DNA of 64,000 nt from Bedellia somnulentella (lineage: Eukaryota > Arthropoda > Insecta > Lepidoptera > Bedelliidae), in contig OY755173.1 in assembly GCA_963576735.1 (NCBI GenBank), positions 19,314,873 to 19,378,872 on the forward strand. The letters run 5' to 3'. A program made the translations under genes and the position numbers. This document shows positions 34,606 to 46,823 of this stretch, one piece after another (within the stretch, counting starts at the first letter, position 1; each line of letters opens with the position of its first letter). The notes under the pieces were generated by a model. The model saw only the letters and a program-made list of their open reading frames with translations, was not told where the DNA came from and ran no database searches.

Positions 34606-35169
34606 GGTGAGTCACGTGGCTGCCGGCCAAACCACCTGGTTAGATTACTGGGTCATTTATAATTAATCATACTTTAATAATGAGAATACGATGAACTGGT
34701 CGAAACCTTTAAGTATTTATTTAGTCAAGTATTATTGTCGGTTTTAGAAAGGAGTAGTAAAAGACTATTGGTCACACAGTTATTTCCTTAAAGCAACATT
34801 TGGTGATTAAGGATGACCCGGACCCCTAATATCATCACAATTTTAGACTACCTAAGAAAACCAGACTTGATGTGAACAAAAAATGTATGTAATATATCCA
34901 TATATATCTGTCAGTGCATGTTAAATCTCTGACAGTCATTCCAAATTGTAGTTTGTCCGCAGAAGTGTGTGTTTTACTCTTAAGGTGTAGATTAAAAGTG
35001 CTTGGAATCATTATTCCTTACCTACATTTATTCTAGATATCTTAGTTAAACGGGATCCTAATAATAAGTGAGACCTCAAAGGGGATCATACTCGGACTTG
35101 ACCAAATCATCCACAGCCTATTTGGTTAAAGTGTGACATAAAAGACTGATAGGAGAAGAAGATTCACCA

Positions 35170-35245
35170 AAGAAAAGGCAGTGTTTGACCGGCGATTGAA
35201 CTCGGATCTATTTTGATATCTGGCACCAAGCCAACCGTCCACGCC
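35170..35245 (-). repeat. Degenerate tRNA-like SINE head
   Basis: On the minus strand TAATGGCGTGGACGG and GAGTTCAATCGCC are spaced like A and B boxes. Family not assigned. Confidence 0.35.
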
Positions 35246-35342
35246 ATTAGGTCTATGTCGGATTTTATTTATGTCCTACTAGTCGATCTGCCCTGGCTTT
35301 CACTGTTATTATAATTATATATTTGCATTCGACAATTTATAG

Positions 35343-35517
35343 AGAGTGTTCTCAAAAATGCAGGCGTCTGAAGTATGAAGAATAAAAGAGAATGCATGAA
35401 AATATTAAGGGATGGTAACGACGCTAGAAAAGTTTGCTAGGATCGTACAAGGTGGCGATCGATAGTCTCTGCTTACCCCAATGGGAAATAATGGCGTGAC
35501 TATATGTATGTGTATGT
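35343..35517 (+). mobile_element. LINE 3'-end copy
   Basis: From GTGTTCTCAAAAATGCAGG to GGCGTGACTATATGTATG, with scattered substitutions. Confidence 0.85.
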
Positions 35518-35611
35518 TTGTACTAGACAATTTACAGATCATGTTTATGAAACTAACTTGAAACAAGCCATCATTTCACTATGACATATAGAAATAACAA
35601 CATCAGTTTCT

Positions 35612-35902
35612 GCAGTGGCAGACACGCACCGGACGGCGCAGTGTGGGCAAGACTCTCACAAGATAACTTGGGGAAGGTCGTGAGAAGCTGGTTGATAAGG
35701 GTAGCGCAGGACAGTTCCTTGTAGAGATAAGTAAGGCAGGCTTTAGACATTAGTTTAGTTTTAATGTAACCTAATTGTATATTTTTGTTAGTTAATTAGT
35801 TTTTATTAATTAATGGAATGTACAGATTAAAACTACAATATCGAATGAGGCTTGTCCTGTAATGGTATTGTTAATGTGGAGAAATAAATAAATAAATAAA
35901 TG
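35612..35902 (+). mobile_element. RTE-like LINE 3' end with (AAAT)n tail
   Basis: TGGCAGACACGCACCGGACGG...CGCAGGACAGTTCCTTG matches the end of an RTE-like ORF, here broken. A ~150-bp 3' UTR and (AAAT)n follow. Confidence 0.65.
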
Positions 35903-36782
35903 TTTTGGCTAAAATAACGTTGCAATCTCTTTATAAGTAGTTGATTAAGGAGCTCTACCTTTACTATACCTTTTGGGATTTTAACTGTTTATAATTTAAT
36001 AATTAAACTGCCATAGTTTATAGATTATACAGCGTTAGGCTCAAAACTGGAGATCATAGGTTTGAGTCCTTCGATGACTCAGTCTCAAAATCTCACTGGA
36101 TAGGTTGGTTAGTCCAAACCATCCACCTAGCTTGCAAACCTAGCATACAGAGGTCAATTATTACCAAAACAGGTTTAAAAAGATAATGTCGAATTAAAAA
36201 CCTCCTCTTTTAAAAAGTCTGTTAAAACAGACAAGGCTAATCGTAAAGGAATCCCCACCGCTGCGCAGGCGCCGATAACAACAATATAAATCAAGGCATC
36301 TCAATCACAACGAAATGCCAGTTCTGACTTTTGAATAGAGCCTCCCAACGATCGTTAATGTAATTAAAGATTTCTTTTGATTAGATCTATGATAGCCGAA
36401 TTGGTAGGGCCGAATAAAAGTCGGTGTGTTTTAATGGATACCTTTCTTGCCACGTATGTTTAAAATGAAATAACATTATTAGCATTCTTCCAATTTTAGT
36501 ACATAATATTATGCGTAAATTTACTTACAGTTAGCTGTATGTATATACCCGGTAAAGTGCCTACATAAAGGTGTAGCCAGAACTAAGATGAATGTAAATT
36601 AAGGTAATACTGGGTAAAATTCCCTAAAGGTTATGTCCCAAAACCAGCGGAAGCAATGCCTATGAACCTATGCCTTGTGTTGGAATGACAGAAGTGAACG
36701 TAAATATAATTTACATATGTATGTATGGTGGCCCAAGTTTTAGAATATATGGTACAAGTGGTTTTCGAACATCGCCAAAAAT

Positions 36783-36962
36783 ACAAACAATCAGATACTC
36801 ATCACTATGAATTTCAAAGAGGGGTAAGACAGAGCTTCAGAAATAGACATTATTGATGATGGGTCTGCAGCCACATTGTCCAGGAATAACTTTAAAAGCC
36901 CGAATCCCGTAGGACACCCGCGGGAAGAAATTACATAGTGCAATTCTAAGCCGACACTACTC
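36783..36962 (-). repeat. Degenerate family A copy
   Basis: Reverse A copy with deletions that keeps GATGGGTCTGCAGCCACATTG and TTCTAAGCCGACACTAC. Confidence 0.7.
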
Positions 36963-37045
36963 AATAAAAAAATATGTCACCTAATGTTTAACATACACAA
37001 GAATTCATGGCGAGTACAGTAGAGTGTGTAATAAGTATCATAAAT

Positions 37046-37310
37046 GTACATACATACATATACTCACGGCTATAAATCCCTAGAAGGGGTAGCCAGAGCT
37101 AAGGAATCACAAATTTCTCAGCCACTTTTGGATGTTGAGTGGGGAAAAGATGGTAGAATAAAGGTTGTTGGTGATGATGATGAGCCTCCAACCGCATCGC
37201 CCAAAAATCCCTTAAAAGCCACAATACCGTTAGTCGCCTCTTACGTACACCCATCGGAAGAAATGGGGTAGTGCTATTCTATGCACTTATATACACTACA
37301 CAGCAACTAT
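37046..37310 (-). mobile_element. Family A element (A1)
   Basis: Reverse copy with a duplicated GATGAT next to GAGCCTCC. Near the 5' end the GCCGACACTACAC region is altered by a short insertion. Confidence 0.85.
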
Positions 37311-38396
37311 CATAAATGTATGTATGTAATAAATATTCCACAAACACCAGCCCGACGTTATCTCAAATATGTTTGTTTGTTTGCCTTTGTTCCTGTGTGG
37401 CGTAACGTGGCACTGTTATCAGAATTATACGGGCACACTTTTTATCAGATAACGTTTACGCTGTGCACCTATAAATTTTAATTACCTTGTGCAGGTGGTA
37501 GTATCACCGCGCTTTCTTGACTTGTTGAGATAAGGGGTTGGATCATTAGCAAGGGAAGTTAGGGTAACTTTAAAGTTGTCTTTTCTCGATTCTTAAGAAG
37601 ACATGACAATGTATCTTTTATGTATTTTTATGATAATTGGTATTTTTAAAGTAATTTGTTACTTTAATTTGATGATCATTATTTAAAAAAACAAAGAATA
37701 GTGTATACAATCTTGTTTGCAAATCTTAATAGGTTAACGATAAAGTGCAACTGGCAGTCTTATCACTGAAAACCATAGGCCATTTCCAGTCAACCATTTA
37801 GAGGTGATTATTCCTTAGTAGCTTAAAAGCCTTTACTACGGGTTCGGACCTTGTTTTAGACCAAAACTGTATAATTTTAAACATATATTGTGGCTCCTTT
37901 ATTAGTTAACTTGACGCCCTTGAAGACGTTGGAATAAATTGTCTATACCCGCAAATAACTGAAGAGCTAACATCTCTAAATATTAAATTTTATTTGTAGT
38001 AACAACAGTCTATTTACGATCAGTCCTAAAATTAATTCTTAAGAAGTAAAATATTTCCGATGATCTACCGACCCTGTCAAGGACTATAGGCGTGAATGCT
38101 TGCAAGTATGATGTATGAATGCGAGAAAAAGCCTCGATAAATCCAAAAAAGGTAATGTCCACAGACCAACGCGACTTAATACGAAGATGACACAAAAAGT
38201 TGATATACTTGACACAGAGTTTAACCGAGAAAGGCAAACAGACAGACAAGGTGACGGTGATTGCTATTGTCACAAATTACATTCGGAAAAAGCTGGGTTT
38301 TTGTATTCCACGATTGATTTACTTTTAGATAGGGAAACAGATTTTTTATTCCGTATTTTATCAAACTTACTCTTGTGCCCACTTTGAATTATATCG

Positions 38397-38632
38397 GCCA
38401 CGGCTATAAATCCAAAAAAGGGTAGTCAGATCTTCGGAATTAGCTAGCAATGGCTAAGCCTCTTTTGAAATTAAAGTAGGGTAAATATTGTAAAATAAAA
38501 GGTTAGTTAGGCGATATGTCTCCAGCCACATCGCTCAAAAGCCCCAATACCTTTTACATCTCTTACACAATGTCTTTTAATACACCCACGGGAAAAAATG
38601 GTTTAATGCTATTCTAAGCTGACACTACCACT
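38397..38632 (-). repeat. Diverged family A copy lacking its tail
   Basis: Runs from CCACGGCTATAAATCC to CTAAGCTGACACTACC, with many substitutions. Confidence 0.72.
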
Positions 38633-39483
38633 ATCTTAGATTCCTTCTAAGAATACACCATTTCTTATTCAATTAAATCGTCCTCTATTGTCGTCTTCCA
38701 ACAGTAGTAATAGAAATTACCGTTAACACATGTGGCGCCACTATCGCTCAAACGGTTTGCGCGGCAATGGTAACATGCAATTTATTTTATTGAACAATCA
38801 GCATTATCTAGATTGTTATCTCATTGAGTTGACATTGCGGGACACAGCTGGGCTATGCGGGCTATTATTGTGTTGGGGACTTGTGTGGTGTGGTGTGGTG
38901 GTAAGCTGGAATGGTTTTGGGATTCACGGTAGCGGGTTCAGTTCTTGCTGGCGATACTGGTTATTTTTATAATAGTTTATTATTCATTCATTTTTAAGTA
39001 AATTTACGGTTTGAATTTATTTGCAATGCAATTATTAAAACAGCTGACTGAGTGTACGTGCACAGCTCTTTCAAAATATTTCTATGCGCGATTACAATCA
39101 AATATCGTATTTCATCCAAAATACTATTTTAAAAACTGCTATCAACCGGTATACTACTATACCAGCCCCTTAGGCTAAGACCCCTTATCTCGCATCTGTT
39201 GAAAACGATCAAAATATTCTTACGGAAAGCTGCATCAAATATAGTTAATGAAGATCAAAGTATGCTGCGCTCGTCAGCTATTTCGGTTTATTTTTAATTT
39301 AGTCAATCAACACCTTTACTTTCATCGCGAGGAAACGCGGTGGGTGCATGTGGCTAACGAATTACACCTTTATTAGTGGAGCTACCTATTATCGATGGAT
39401 AGGATAAAAGCAAGGTAATTTCTGTGGACTCATAATAGTTTCACTATATTTTATTGTAATGTGATTATTATTAATTTATTATA

Positions 39484-39678
39484 TTATGGTTGTTAACGGT
39501 AAGAGAAAACATCGTGAGGAAACCCAAATGGCTAACTTGCACTTAGTCATGTGACAGTGTATTCGTAAAAAACGGCGATAGGCCTGCCCCCTATCATGTG
39601 AGTACACTGTCCAAGCAAAACATAAGTATTCTGAACACCAGGTGACAATGTCACGTGATGTTCAGAAGTATTAGTACC
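39484..39678 (+). mobile_element. Family B SINE, left part (host of the hAT element)
   Basis: B body from the TTGTTAACGGT region to the target site TTAGTACC. The rest continues at 42569 after the transposon. Confidence 0.9.
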
Positions 39679-40138
39679 CAGTGGCGGATTTGCAGTCCTA
39701 GCCGCTCTAGGCCCCAGGCCATGTGCCGCCCTTTTCTCAGCCCCAACGTTATAGACTATACTATACATCAGTCAGTAATGAATTCCTTCTTCCACTTTTA
39801 ATGAAAAGAAAAATCTTTTCTTCCACTTGTGATTGATTCAGAAAATTGGTTAACTAAAAGCTACCTTATAAAGCTACCGTCTTATTCATAAAAAAGTTTA
39901 AGCCCTCAACAGCTAAAACGTGCTTTGTCACTGTCATTCCAATTGAAATCGTCTTTGTAGTAAAAGAAACAAAACATATTTTAACTAAAACAGTGTTATA
40001 ATATTGTTATAAGTTTTTATGAATAAGGCGGTTAGTTTATAATATTTTTCGAGGTTTCAGGGATGATTGGACATTTAAATAAAACATTTAAAACAGTTTT
40101 AGGCTTTGTTATTAATGACATACATGTTTTACAATGTG

Positions 40139-42460
40139 TTACAAAACTCGTCTGCACTTAAGCGCAGCGAAATCATTAATTAAATCTTCGCAATCCAATT
40201 CGCTTAAAAAATCAGCTTCTATGTTAAGCAAAGCAAGATCATTTAACCTTTGCTCCGTCATTGTTGTGCGTAAATAGTTTTTAACTCTGCGCAAACAAGA
40301 AAACGTAACCATTTTAACAGACTGACTGCACTCTTTCGCTCCTCATTTTTTATGCTGCAGTGAGAACGAAAATGAAGAAATTCTTCTTTAAAGTTGTCTT
40401 CTAAGTCAGCAAAAGAAATCATTTGCAATTCCTTGGCCTTATCTTCGACTTCTGAAGTGCTTAGTTTCGTCAGGTTGGTAATAAAGTAAAATTTATTGTT
40501 GAGTAATTTATAAGCATCCCGGCGTCTTTTCAGTTCTTCTGATAATGTATCAATGACTAGGTACCAAAAAAGTATTTATTCTAAAATTTTCAAGGCCATT
40601 TTTTTGTTGCATCTCTTCACCTGTATTTGTCTCGTCAGGAAGCAGCTTACGCTTTCGATTGCGTCGAACATCTTTTTCATATTCCTCTACGAAGGACAAT
40701 TTTTGGCTTTATTTTCGAATTCATCAAAATTCTCTCTTGTTTCGCCAACAAAATGTATTAAAGCGTCGTACAGTTCTATGACAATGGTAATGTCAATTTC
40801 CACACTCTGAAGTTTTTTACTTGTGGCGTTAATGCGATCAAGTAAACATCCCCAAAAAACAGCTATGAAGGCCGTTTCAACACGTTCCAGTTTCAAACGA
40901 ATACCTCTTGCTTCGCATATAACGGTTCTCTTCTGTTGTGTGTCATTTTCGATGATGACTAGCGCTTTATGGATTTCATTCCAGGATTCGAGTAAACTTT
41001 TACATGCGTCTGCACGAGCTGACCAACGAGTCGTTGATAGACTTTTGACGGTGAAATGGGTTTGAAGGAGTTCCCAACGCTGAGTTGACGCTGCAAAGAA
41101 ATTGTGTAACTCTTGGAGTAGAGAAAAGAAGTAACAAGCCTCTTGGCTGCTTTCAGCTGCACATTCACCTACTAAATTAAGCGAGCGTGCTGAACAGGGA
41201 ACATAGTCGGCGAGGGGTGAAATTTCCTTTATTTTAGCTTGTAGGCCGTTGTATATGCCTGATATGTTAGCTGCGTTGTCATATGATTGCCGGCGGCAGT
41301 TTGAAATGTCAATTCCCAATTCAATTAAAGTTGAGGTAACGGCATCTGTCATTTGTTGTGATTTGTGGCCTGTGTTTGGAATAAACTTGAGGAACCGTTC
41401 TACAGGTGATCCATTCCTTTAGGCAGGACATATCTGATTACATAAGTGAGCTGGTCTACGTGAGACATATCCGGTGTCGAATCAATGATCAGAGAAAAAT
41501 ATTTTGCTGTTAATATTTCCATTACAATTGTCTTCAAAACTTTGTGACCCATAAGTCGAATAAATTCTTCGCACGTTGTTGTTGAAGAAAGATAACTCGT
41601 AAATCCTGAGCCTGGATTTCCTTAACATGTAATGTGTTTGGCTAAGAACGGATCGAATTCGGCGATAAACTCTAAGGACATCAAATAATTTCCATTGTGG
41701 ATTGATCCAAATTTTTTGTCGTGTCCTCTGAAAGGCAAACCACGTGATGCAAGCGCTTTTACACATGCAACTACTCTTTTCAGAATGTTTTTCCAGTAAT
41801 TCAAATCTTTTTGTTCATGAAAACCTCATGTGGGGATTATTACTAATAAATAAGCGACGGGGGCTTATACCCGAGGTCGCGGGTTCGAATCCCGCCTGTG
41901 TCGAAATTTTTCTTTCCTTTATTTATTCTTTGTTTTTCCAGTAGTTTATTTCTTCATCTAATTGCATTGTCAATGCGCAGTCAATGCGACCTAACACGTT
42001 ACTTCGTTCTTTCATTTGCAGAACAGATAATTTGTGAGTAGGCGAATTCTCATGAGTTGAAACTCGATGATATGAATTTTTCCAGTCATTGAAACCTTCT
42101 TTTTTGTCGAACTGACTCTCCCCGCCATTAAAAAGAAGACAAGGACCTGAAGGACCACAATAAACACATCCATACTTTTGGAATAAATAAGCCACTTTCG
42201 CGGAACTTTTTCGCCATTTAGAAGCTGACGTTCGAATAAATGTCTCGACAACTGTCGCACTTTATCTTTGTAAATGCGCTCACTCTAAGGAAAATCATTT
42301 TGAATGTGTTAATTGGCTCCATTCTTACAAATGTGATCGCGCGTGAACTCGTCGATTGTCCATTTAGCTGGATCGTCGCTGATTTCGTAGAGCTCCTTGT
42401 CAGGAGAACTGGGCTGCACTCCCACTCCTGGTACTAGTGGGACATCTTCGGCTTGTTCTT
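40139..42460 (-). pseudogene. hAT transposase, ZMYM1/THAP0-like, inactivated
   Basis: Read on the minus strand, the remains cover the normal domain order of this hAT group. First is a TTF-type zinc finger around 42190-41960 (VYCGPSGPCLLF, WKNSYHRVSTHENSPTHK). Next is an RGLPFRGHDKKFGS segment near 41720. The RNase-H-like core with CRRQSYDNAANISG, LADYVPCSARSLNLV and TTRWSARADA is a 221-codon open frame at 40687-41352. Last is a C-terminal hAT dimerisation region at 40330-40139 (SCLRRVKNYLRTTMTEQRLNDLALLNI) before a TAA. It is broken by at least two stops before the zinc finger, a frameshift within it, the D SINE insertion at 41799, a stop after KHITC, and more stops between 40687 and 40330. 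The protein would cut and rejoin DNA at the inverted repeats, but this copy cannot make it. The family comes from motif memory. Confidence 0.9.
41799..41930 (+). mobile_element. Family D SINE, variant 2, nested in the hAT transposase
   Basis: Framed by the 13-bp repeat TGTTTTTCCAGTA at 41786-41798 and 41931-41943, which is transposase coding sequence. It holds the leader, then the 3' part of the tRNA body (CGACGGGGGC...GGGTTCGAATCCC) joined directly to AATAAATAA, then the tail. Confidence 0.95.
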
Positions 42461-42568
42461 TTGATATACTTGCCACATTTATTTTAGCACGATTTGCCGC
42501 CCTTAATAGCTGGCCGCCCTAGGCCCGGGCCTACTGGGCCTTAGGGCAAATCCGCCACTGTTAGTACC

Positions 42569-42606
42569 TCTGCCAACCCTTCGGGGATATACGGCGTAAA
42601 TATTTG
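42569..42606 (+). mobile_element. Family B SINE, right part
   Basis: TCTGCCAACCCTTCGGGGAT completes the B element whose left part ends at 39678. The tail is eroded. Confidence 0.85.
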
Positions 42607-42895
42607 AGTATATTTTTTTGTCTGACCAGGGGCCCGCTTCGGCCTTCAATAGTCTCATAAGTACTCTGAATAGACTAAAAAAGAATCAGGCAGCAGTAAT
42701 ATTAATTTAAATAGTCGATTTCTAGACTAAATCAACATTAAACATTAACAAACAGTAACATTTAAACAACACTTAAAGGTACAATGAACTCTATCCGATT
42801 ATAAAACGGAAAAATGTGATCGCTTCATTAAACAATGCATTATACTAGATACCCGAATACAGTGACACGACTTATTCGTAAACAATACAGTACGG

Positions 42896-42907
42896 TGCGC
42901 ATGCGCA
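42896..42907. promoter_or_regulatory. NRF-1/EWG-like palindrome TGCGCATGCGCA
   Basis: Third exact copy. It lies in a GC-rich patch with two further half-site-like motifs (ATGCGCGTGCGCCC and GCGCTTGCGCAATG). Confidence 0.4.
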
Positions 42908-43269
42908 CTATGTATGCGCGTGCGCCCTAGACAATGCGCTTGCGCAATGTTACACGATTTTTTAGAATGATTCAGATTTAGGTGAAAGCGAGTGTAGGCT
43001 GCTTTGTGCTTTCTCGTTTGGGAACTGATTATGCTCTGGCGTTGGCTGCATTTGCATTTTTATCACGATTTATAAGAAAAAGTAGACTTAACGAGAATAT
43101 TTTCTAAGACGTTAGAAGATGAGATTGTTGAAGTTCAATTATACCTGTTTACCTTTATTCATTGATAGTGTTCTAAATAAGGAAGTCATTTTAAGAATAG
43201 ATAGTATATTTAGCTAATCGAGGACTGGTTATAAATGATGAGTTATCAATCGTATTTTCTGTCTCCCAA

Positions 43270-43360
43270 TCACTTAAAAGCCCGAATACTGAATTCTATT
43301 AAGTGTTGTATTAAGTTCTTAAACAAGTGTTATTTTAAACCGACACACACTAGCTCCAAA
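43270..43360 (-). repeat. Very degenerate family A 5' fragment
   Basis: CCCAATCACTTAAAAGCCCG and TTTTAAACCGACACAC match A loosely. Confidence 0.4.
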
Positions 43361-43554
43361 CACTTCGCCAAGTCGTGAGTGAATAATTTAAATATATTTA
43401 GTTCACGTGATATACTAGTGTTGCACCTTTCTATGGTGTTTAGTGATATTTAACATGTTAACGTCAATTCATTCATTCGTTTCACACGTCTTCATAATAA
43501 TCATGAAAACTTGACTAATGTACAAAATAACTGTATGAAATATGTTTGCAGATT

Positions 43555-43685
43555 ACATACATACATATACTCACGCCATTAATTCCCATTGGGGTAGGCA
43601 GAGACTATCGATCGCCACTTCGTACGATCCTGACTAACCCTCTAGCTTCGTTTATATCCATCAATCTTTTCATACATGCTCTTTG
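43555..43685 (-). mobile_element. LINE 3'-end copy
   Basis: Reverse copy from ACATACATACATATACTCAC to ATGCTCTTTGCG. Confidence 0.87.
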
Positions 43686-43777
43686 CGAACCAATTAATAA
43701 AGCCGTGTAAAGTTTCGTTTGCAGATTGCAAAAGTAAATAACACTATCTGGTTTATTATTATAGCAAAAAGGTTTAA

Positions 43778-43862
43778 GAGTGGCTGCCACGTACCGGAGA
43801 ATGCAAAAAGTGTAGACCTGCAGAGATGACCAGGGAATCAGTGAAGGTCGAAGGAAAACCTT
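43778..43862 (+). repeat. Fragment of RTE-like LINE
   Basis: AGTGGCTGCCACGTACCGG and CAGTGAAGGTCG align with the same ORF end as at 32568-32815, in opposite orientation. Confidence 0.45.
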
Positions 43863-44067
43863 TGAAAAAGTTTAGCGAAAAACAAGACGTTGTTGTGGAG
43901 ATCTTTTAAGGGGGCAAAGGAGGAGAGGACAAAGATGATGATATTTTTTATTGCAGTTTTGATACCACGGTGTTTTAGTCTTACTCTCCGAAATGGCTCT
44001 ACCAATTGTATTACCCTTAAAATTATATTTGTTTATATGTATTTGCAATATAATCAATACACCAAAA

Positions 44068-44117
44068 TCCGCGAAAAGAAATGGATTAGTGCTATTCTAA
44101 ACCCACACTACACGGCT
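44068..44117 (-). repeat. Family A 5'-end fragment
   Basis: Only the last ~45 bp (5' end) of A, with CTATTCTAAACCCACACTAC. Confidence 0.65.
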
Positions 44118-44164
44118 TTATTAATTGGTTTCGTCCACTCCGATATATTAAAATAGCAACACAA

Positions 44165-45118
44165 TCTATACTTATAATAAATCTGTAGAGAGGTCAATTC
44201 TGTACATGAAATATATTTTCAAAATAACTATCAGGTGGTGATTAGGGATCGATACTGATGCCAAAAATGCAATCAGTAAAATTTTTGTCTGTCTGTCTGT
44301 CTGTCTGTCGGTTTGTATGTTCCTTATGGATACAAAAACTACTCGACGGATTTTAACGAAACTTGGTACAATTATTCTTCATACTCCTGCGCAGGTTTTT
44401 GTATACTTTCCAGCAGAGAAGTAAAGGGGAATTTTGGGAAATTTGGGGAAAACGGGAGAAGTTACTCCACTTTTTAAGCTTTTGCAGCCTTAATGGTTAA
44501 ACTTACATAGAAATCATGTGTCGCGGAAATATTCTTCATAAAATTATCTAAAAAAAAATCCTCAACAGTATATGTCTATCTTTTATGGTTGACTCACAAT
44601 AACACGTGTAATTGCTGATAGCTTAGCAGTTCGGAACATCCTGATTATATTTGTTTACTCTTACGTTTGTAAACCTCTCACTCATCCCTAATTTAAAAAA
44701 GGTAACATTATTACCTATTCAATAAAAAAATAATCATAGAAATCGGTAGACAAACACCGAAATTATACATAAAATAAGCCATCGCGCCCGTGATCGAAAC
44801 CAAATCTTTACTAATTTACATATAACATACTAGATGGCGCCAGTAGTTGCATCCTACATAACGTAATGAATTTTTTTTTAGATTTTTATAAATACTTTAT
44901 GGCGTTTTATTCCAAAATTTGCTATTAAACGGAAATACTGAACCGTTCATTAAAGCACATTCAAAATCACCAAACTACACTGTTAAGGGAGTGCTATAAA
45001 TTTAATAAATTGAAAACATTACGCTGAATTTCACAATGCTTGAGCAGTGACTGAAAAAAGAAACCTCAGATATTTAAAAAAACAACGCTACCCGTGCGAA
45101 GCTGGGACGATCCACTAG
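44165..45118 (+). mobile_element. Non-autonomous Helitron
   Basis: Starts TCTATACTTATAATAAATC after an A and ends CCACTAG before a T. The 3' hairpin CCCGTGCGAAGCTGGG lies about 10 nt upstream of CTAG. It contains a short (CTGT)n array and no coding frame. It is the sister of 27588-28575, in opposite orientation. Confidence 0.88.
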
Positions 45119-45613
45119 TTATAATTAAAACTTCTAAGGTTATCTTGTGAAACACATAGCAAATATTCAAAATAAAATAGTGATATCAGACATAATTCAT
45201 ACACCGACAACTGTGACGTGAATATTGTATAAATGAGTCATCAAAATAAACCCTTTACTACGCTAGCACTTTCACCGCTGGGGTTTCCAGTATGACTAAT
45301 AATTCTAATGATTGAGCACTCACATACAAACGATGGATACACATTTTACATTGAAAATGCAAGGGAGGGAATAAGCGAAATATGTTACTGTTACAATATT
45401 TTATATGCAAAACGTTTTCCCAATGTGAGTTCACAAAAATTTAATCTTGATAATAAAAATTAAGTATGTAGATTTACTATAACTCATAGAGTAAAATTAT
45501 TTGATAAGTTAATGTGGTATGAAAGATGGACGTCATAAGAAAAATATACAACTAGGAGCAAATATTGATCACATTGTTAGAAAAGAACGGCATTAGAAAT
45601 ATTTTAAGAACAG

Positions 45614-45752
45614 AAGGACAAGCACGAGCCGTGTTTAAACTAGTTATCACGTGGGATAAAGCAGCCATCTCTTACGCACTAACTTAGTATTCTATACTGC
45701 CATCTCATTCTAACCGTTATCGTGTCGATAAAATAGTGCTCGTGCTTGCCCT
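45614..45752. mobile_element. Possible short MITE with ~15-bp inverted ends
   Basis: AGGACAAGCACGAGC near the left end is complementary to GCTCGTGCTTGCCCT near the right end with one mismatch. No clear target duplication was found. Confidence 0.4.
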
Positions 45753-46157
45753 GCAGATGTAATAGCTTCATGCATTGGCCTTGGTATTGATAACTATCGA
45801 CGCTACATTAAACAACTTTCCGAAAAGCAGGCCCATCCAAAATCTTCATCAAGACATTTGAAACAATCGAGATTCACTCAAGGGAAACACAACGTCACCC
45901 TCACACTCACCAGCTACAATATCAGTACCATGAAAGTATGTATTCGGTATAGAATTCAATAACAATATCAAGGTGACATCCGACCATATGGCAGCGTGGG
46001 CCGTCGACGTCATCGCCACCAGCGCCCATTCACCAGCGACTGTTAACTCGAGATATTGACTCACACGATATTGATGTTAAAACATGTTACGGAGGATTAA
46101 CTTGGAACTGGTATTTTATTACTACAGTATTATTACAACAACATTACAGTATTATAT

Positions 46158-46406
46158 TTGCCGTGTAGTGTCGGCTTAGAATAGCACTACCCCATTTCTA
46201 CCCGTGGGTGATCGTCAGAGGCGACCAAGGGTATAGGGGCTTTTTAAGTGATTTTTGGGCGATGTGGTTGGAGACCCGTCACCAAAAACATTTATTATTA
46301 CCATCTTTTCCCCAATCAACTTCCAAAAGTGGCTGAGAAATTTCTCATTCCAAAGCTCTGGCTACCCCGTTAAGGGATTTATAGCCGTGAGTATATGTAT
46401 GTATGT
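46158..46406 (+). mobile_element. Family A element (A2), full length with target duplication
   Basis: Complete A2 copy. The 14-bp repeat AGTATTATTACAAC lies just upstream (46126-46139) and directly after its tail (46407-46420). About 18 bp of extra sequence separates the 5' end from the upstream repeat. Confidence 0.88.
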
Positions 46407-46823
46407 AGTATTATTACAACTGTTTAAATCAGAAGCAGAAGTAGCTGTAAGAGCTTTAACACAAACCTATTTAATTACTTAAAATCTGACGGTAATAATG
46501 AATTGTTGATGGTGTTACAAAACCTGAGAGAAAGCTGTTTTTTTCTATTGCTAAATATGATATTTAAATTGTCACTATTTTCCGTTAATATTAAATTTCA
46601 AATTATGCGTACAACACCCTAACATTTCGATCATTTGCATCATTAGTGCCGCTGCGGAACCTCTTTTTTTTTAAATATACTTGCCTCTGACCTCTGACAG
46701 AATCTAAGTTTGTTATGCTAAATAACATCATGATATACTAACTAATTGAAATATAATTGAAAAATAAAACCGTAGCCTTTTGCATTTGCGATGTTAAAGT
46801 TAAATGTATATAACAGCACAATA

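Larger units (their letters stand above)
39679..42560 (-). mobile_element. hAT DNA transposon (decayed), inserted in SINE B
   Basis: The ends are perfect 15-bp terminal inverted repeats, CAGTGGCGGATTTGC at 39679-39693 and its complement at 42546-42560. The 8-bp target duplication TTAGTACC (39671-39678 and 42561-42568) is the hallmark of the hAT superfamily. Subterminal GCCGCCC motifs recur near both ends. Length is 2882 bp, or about 2.7 kb without the nested D SINE. The transposase gene runs on the minus strand and is broken. Confidence 0.95.

Noticed and set aside
45849..46064. Minus-strand open frame of 71 codons ending near a GTGAGT donor-like site
   Set aside because: I considered it as the integrin first exon. 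It has no signal peptide plus integrin N-terminal motif and does not match the phase or sequence expected before VLVGAP.
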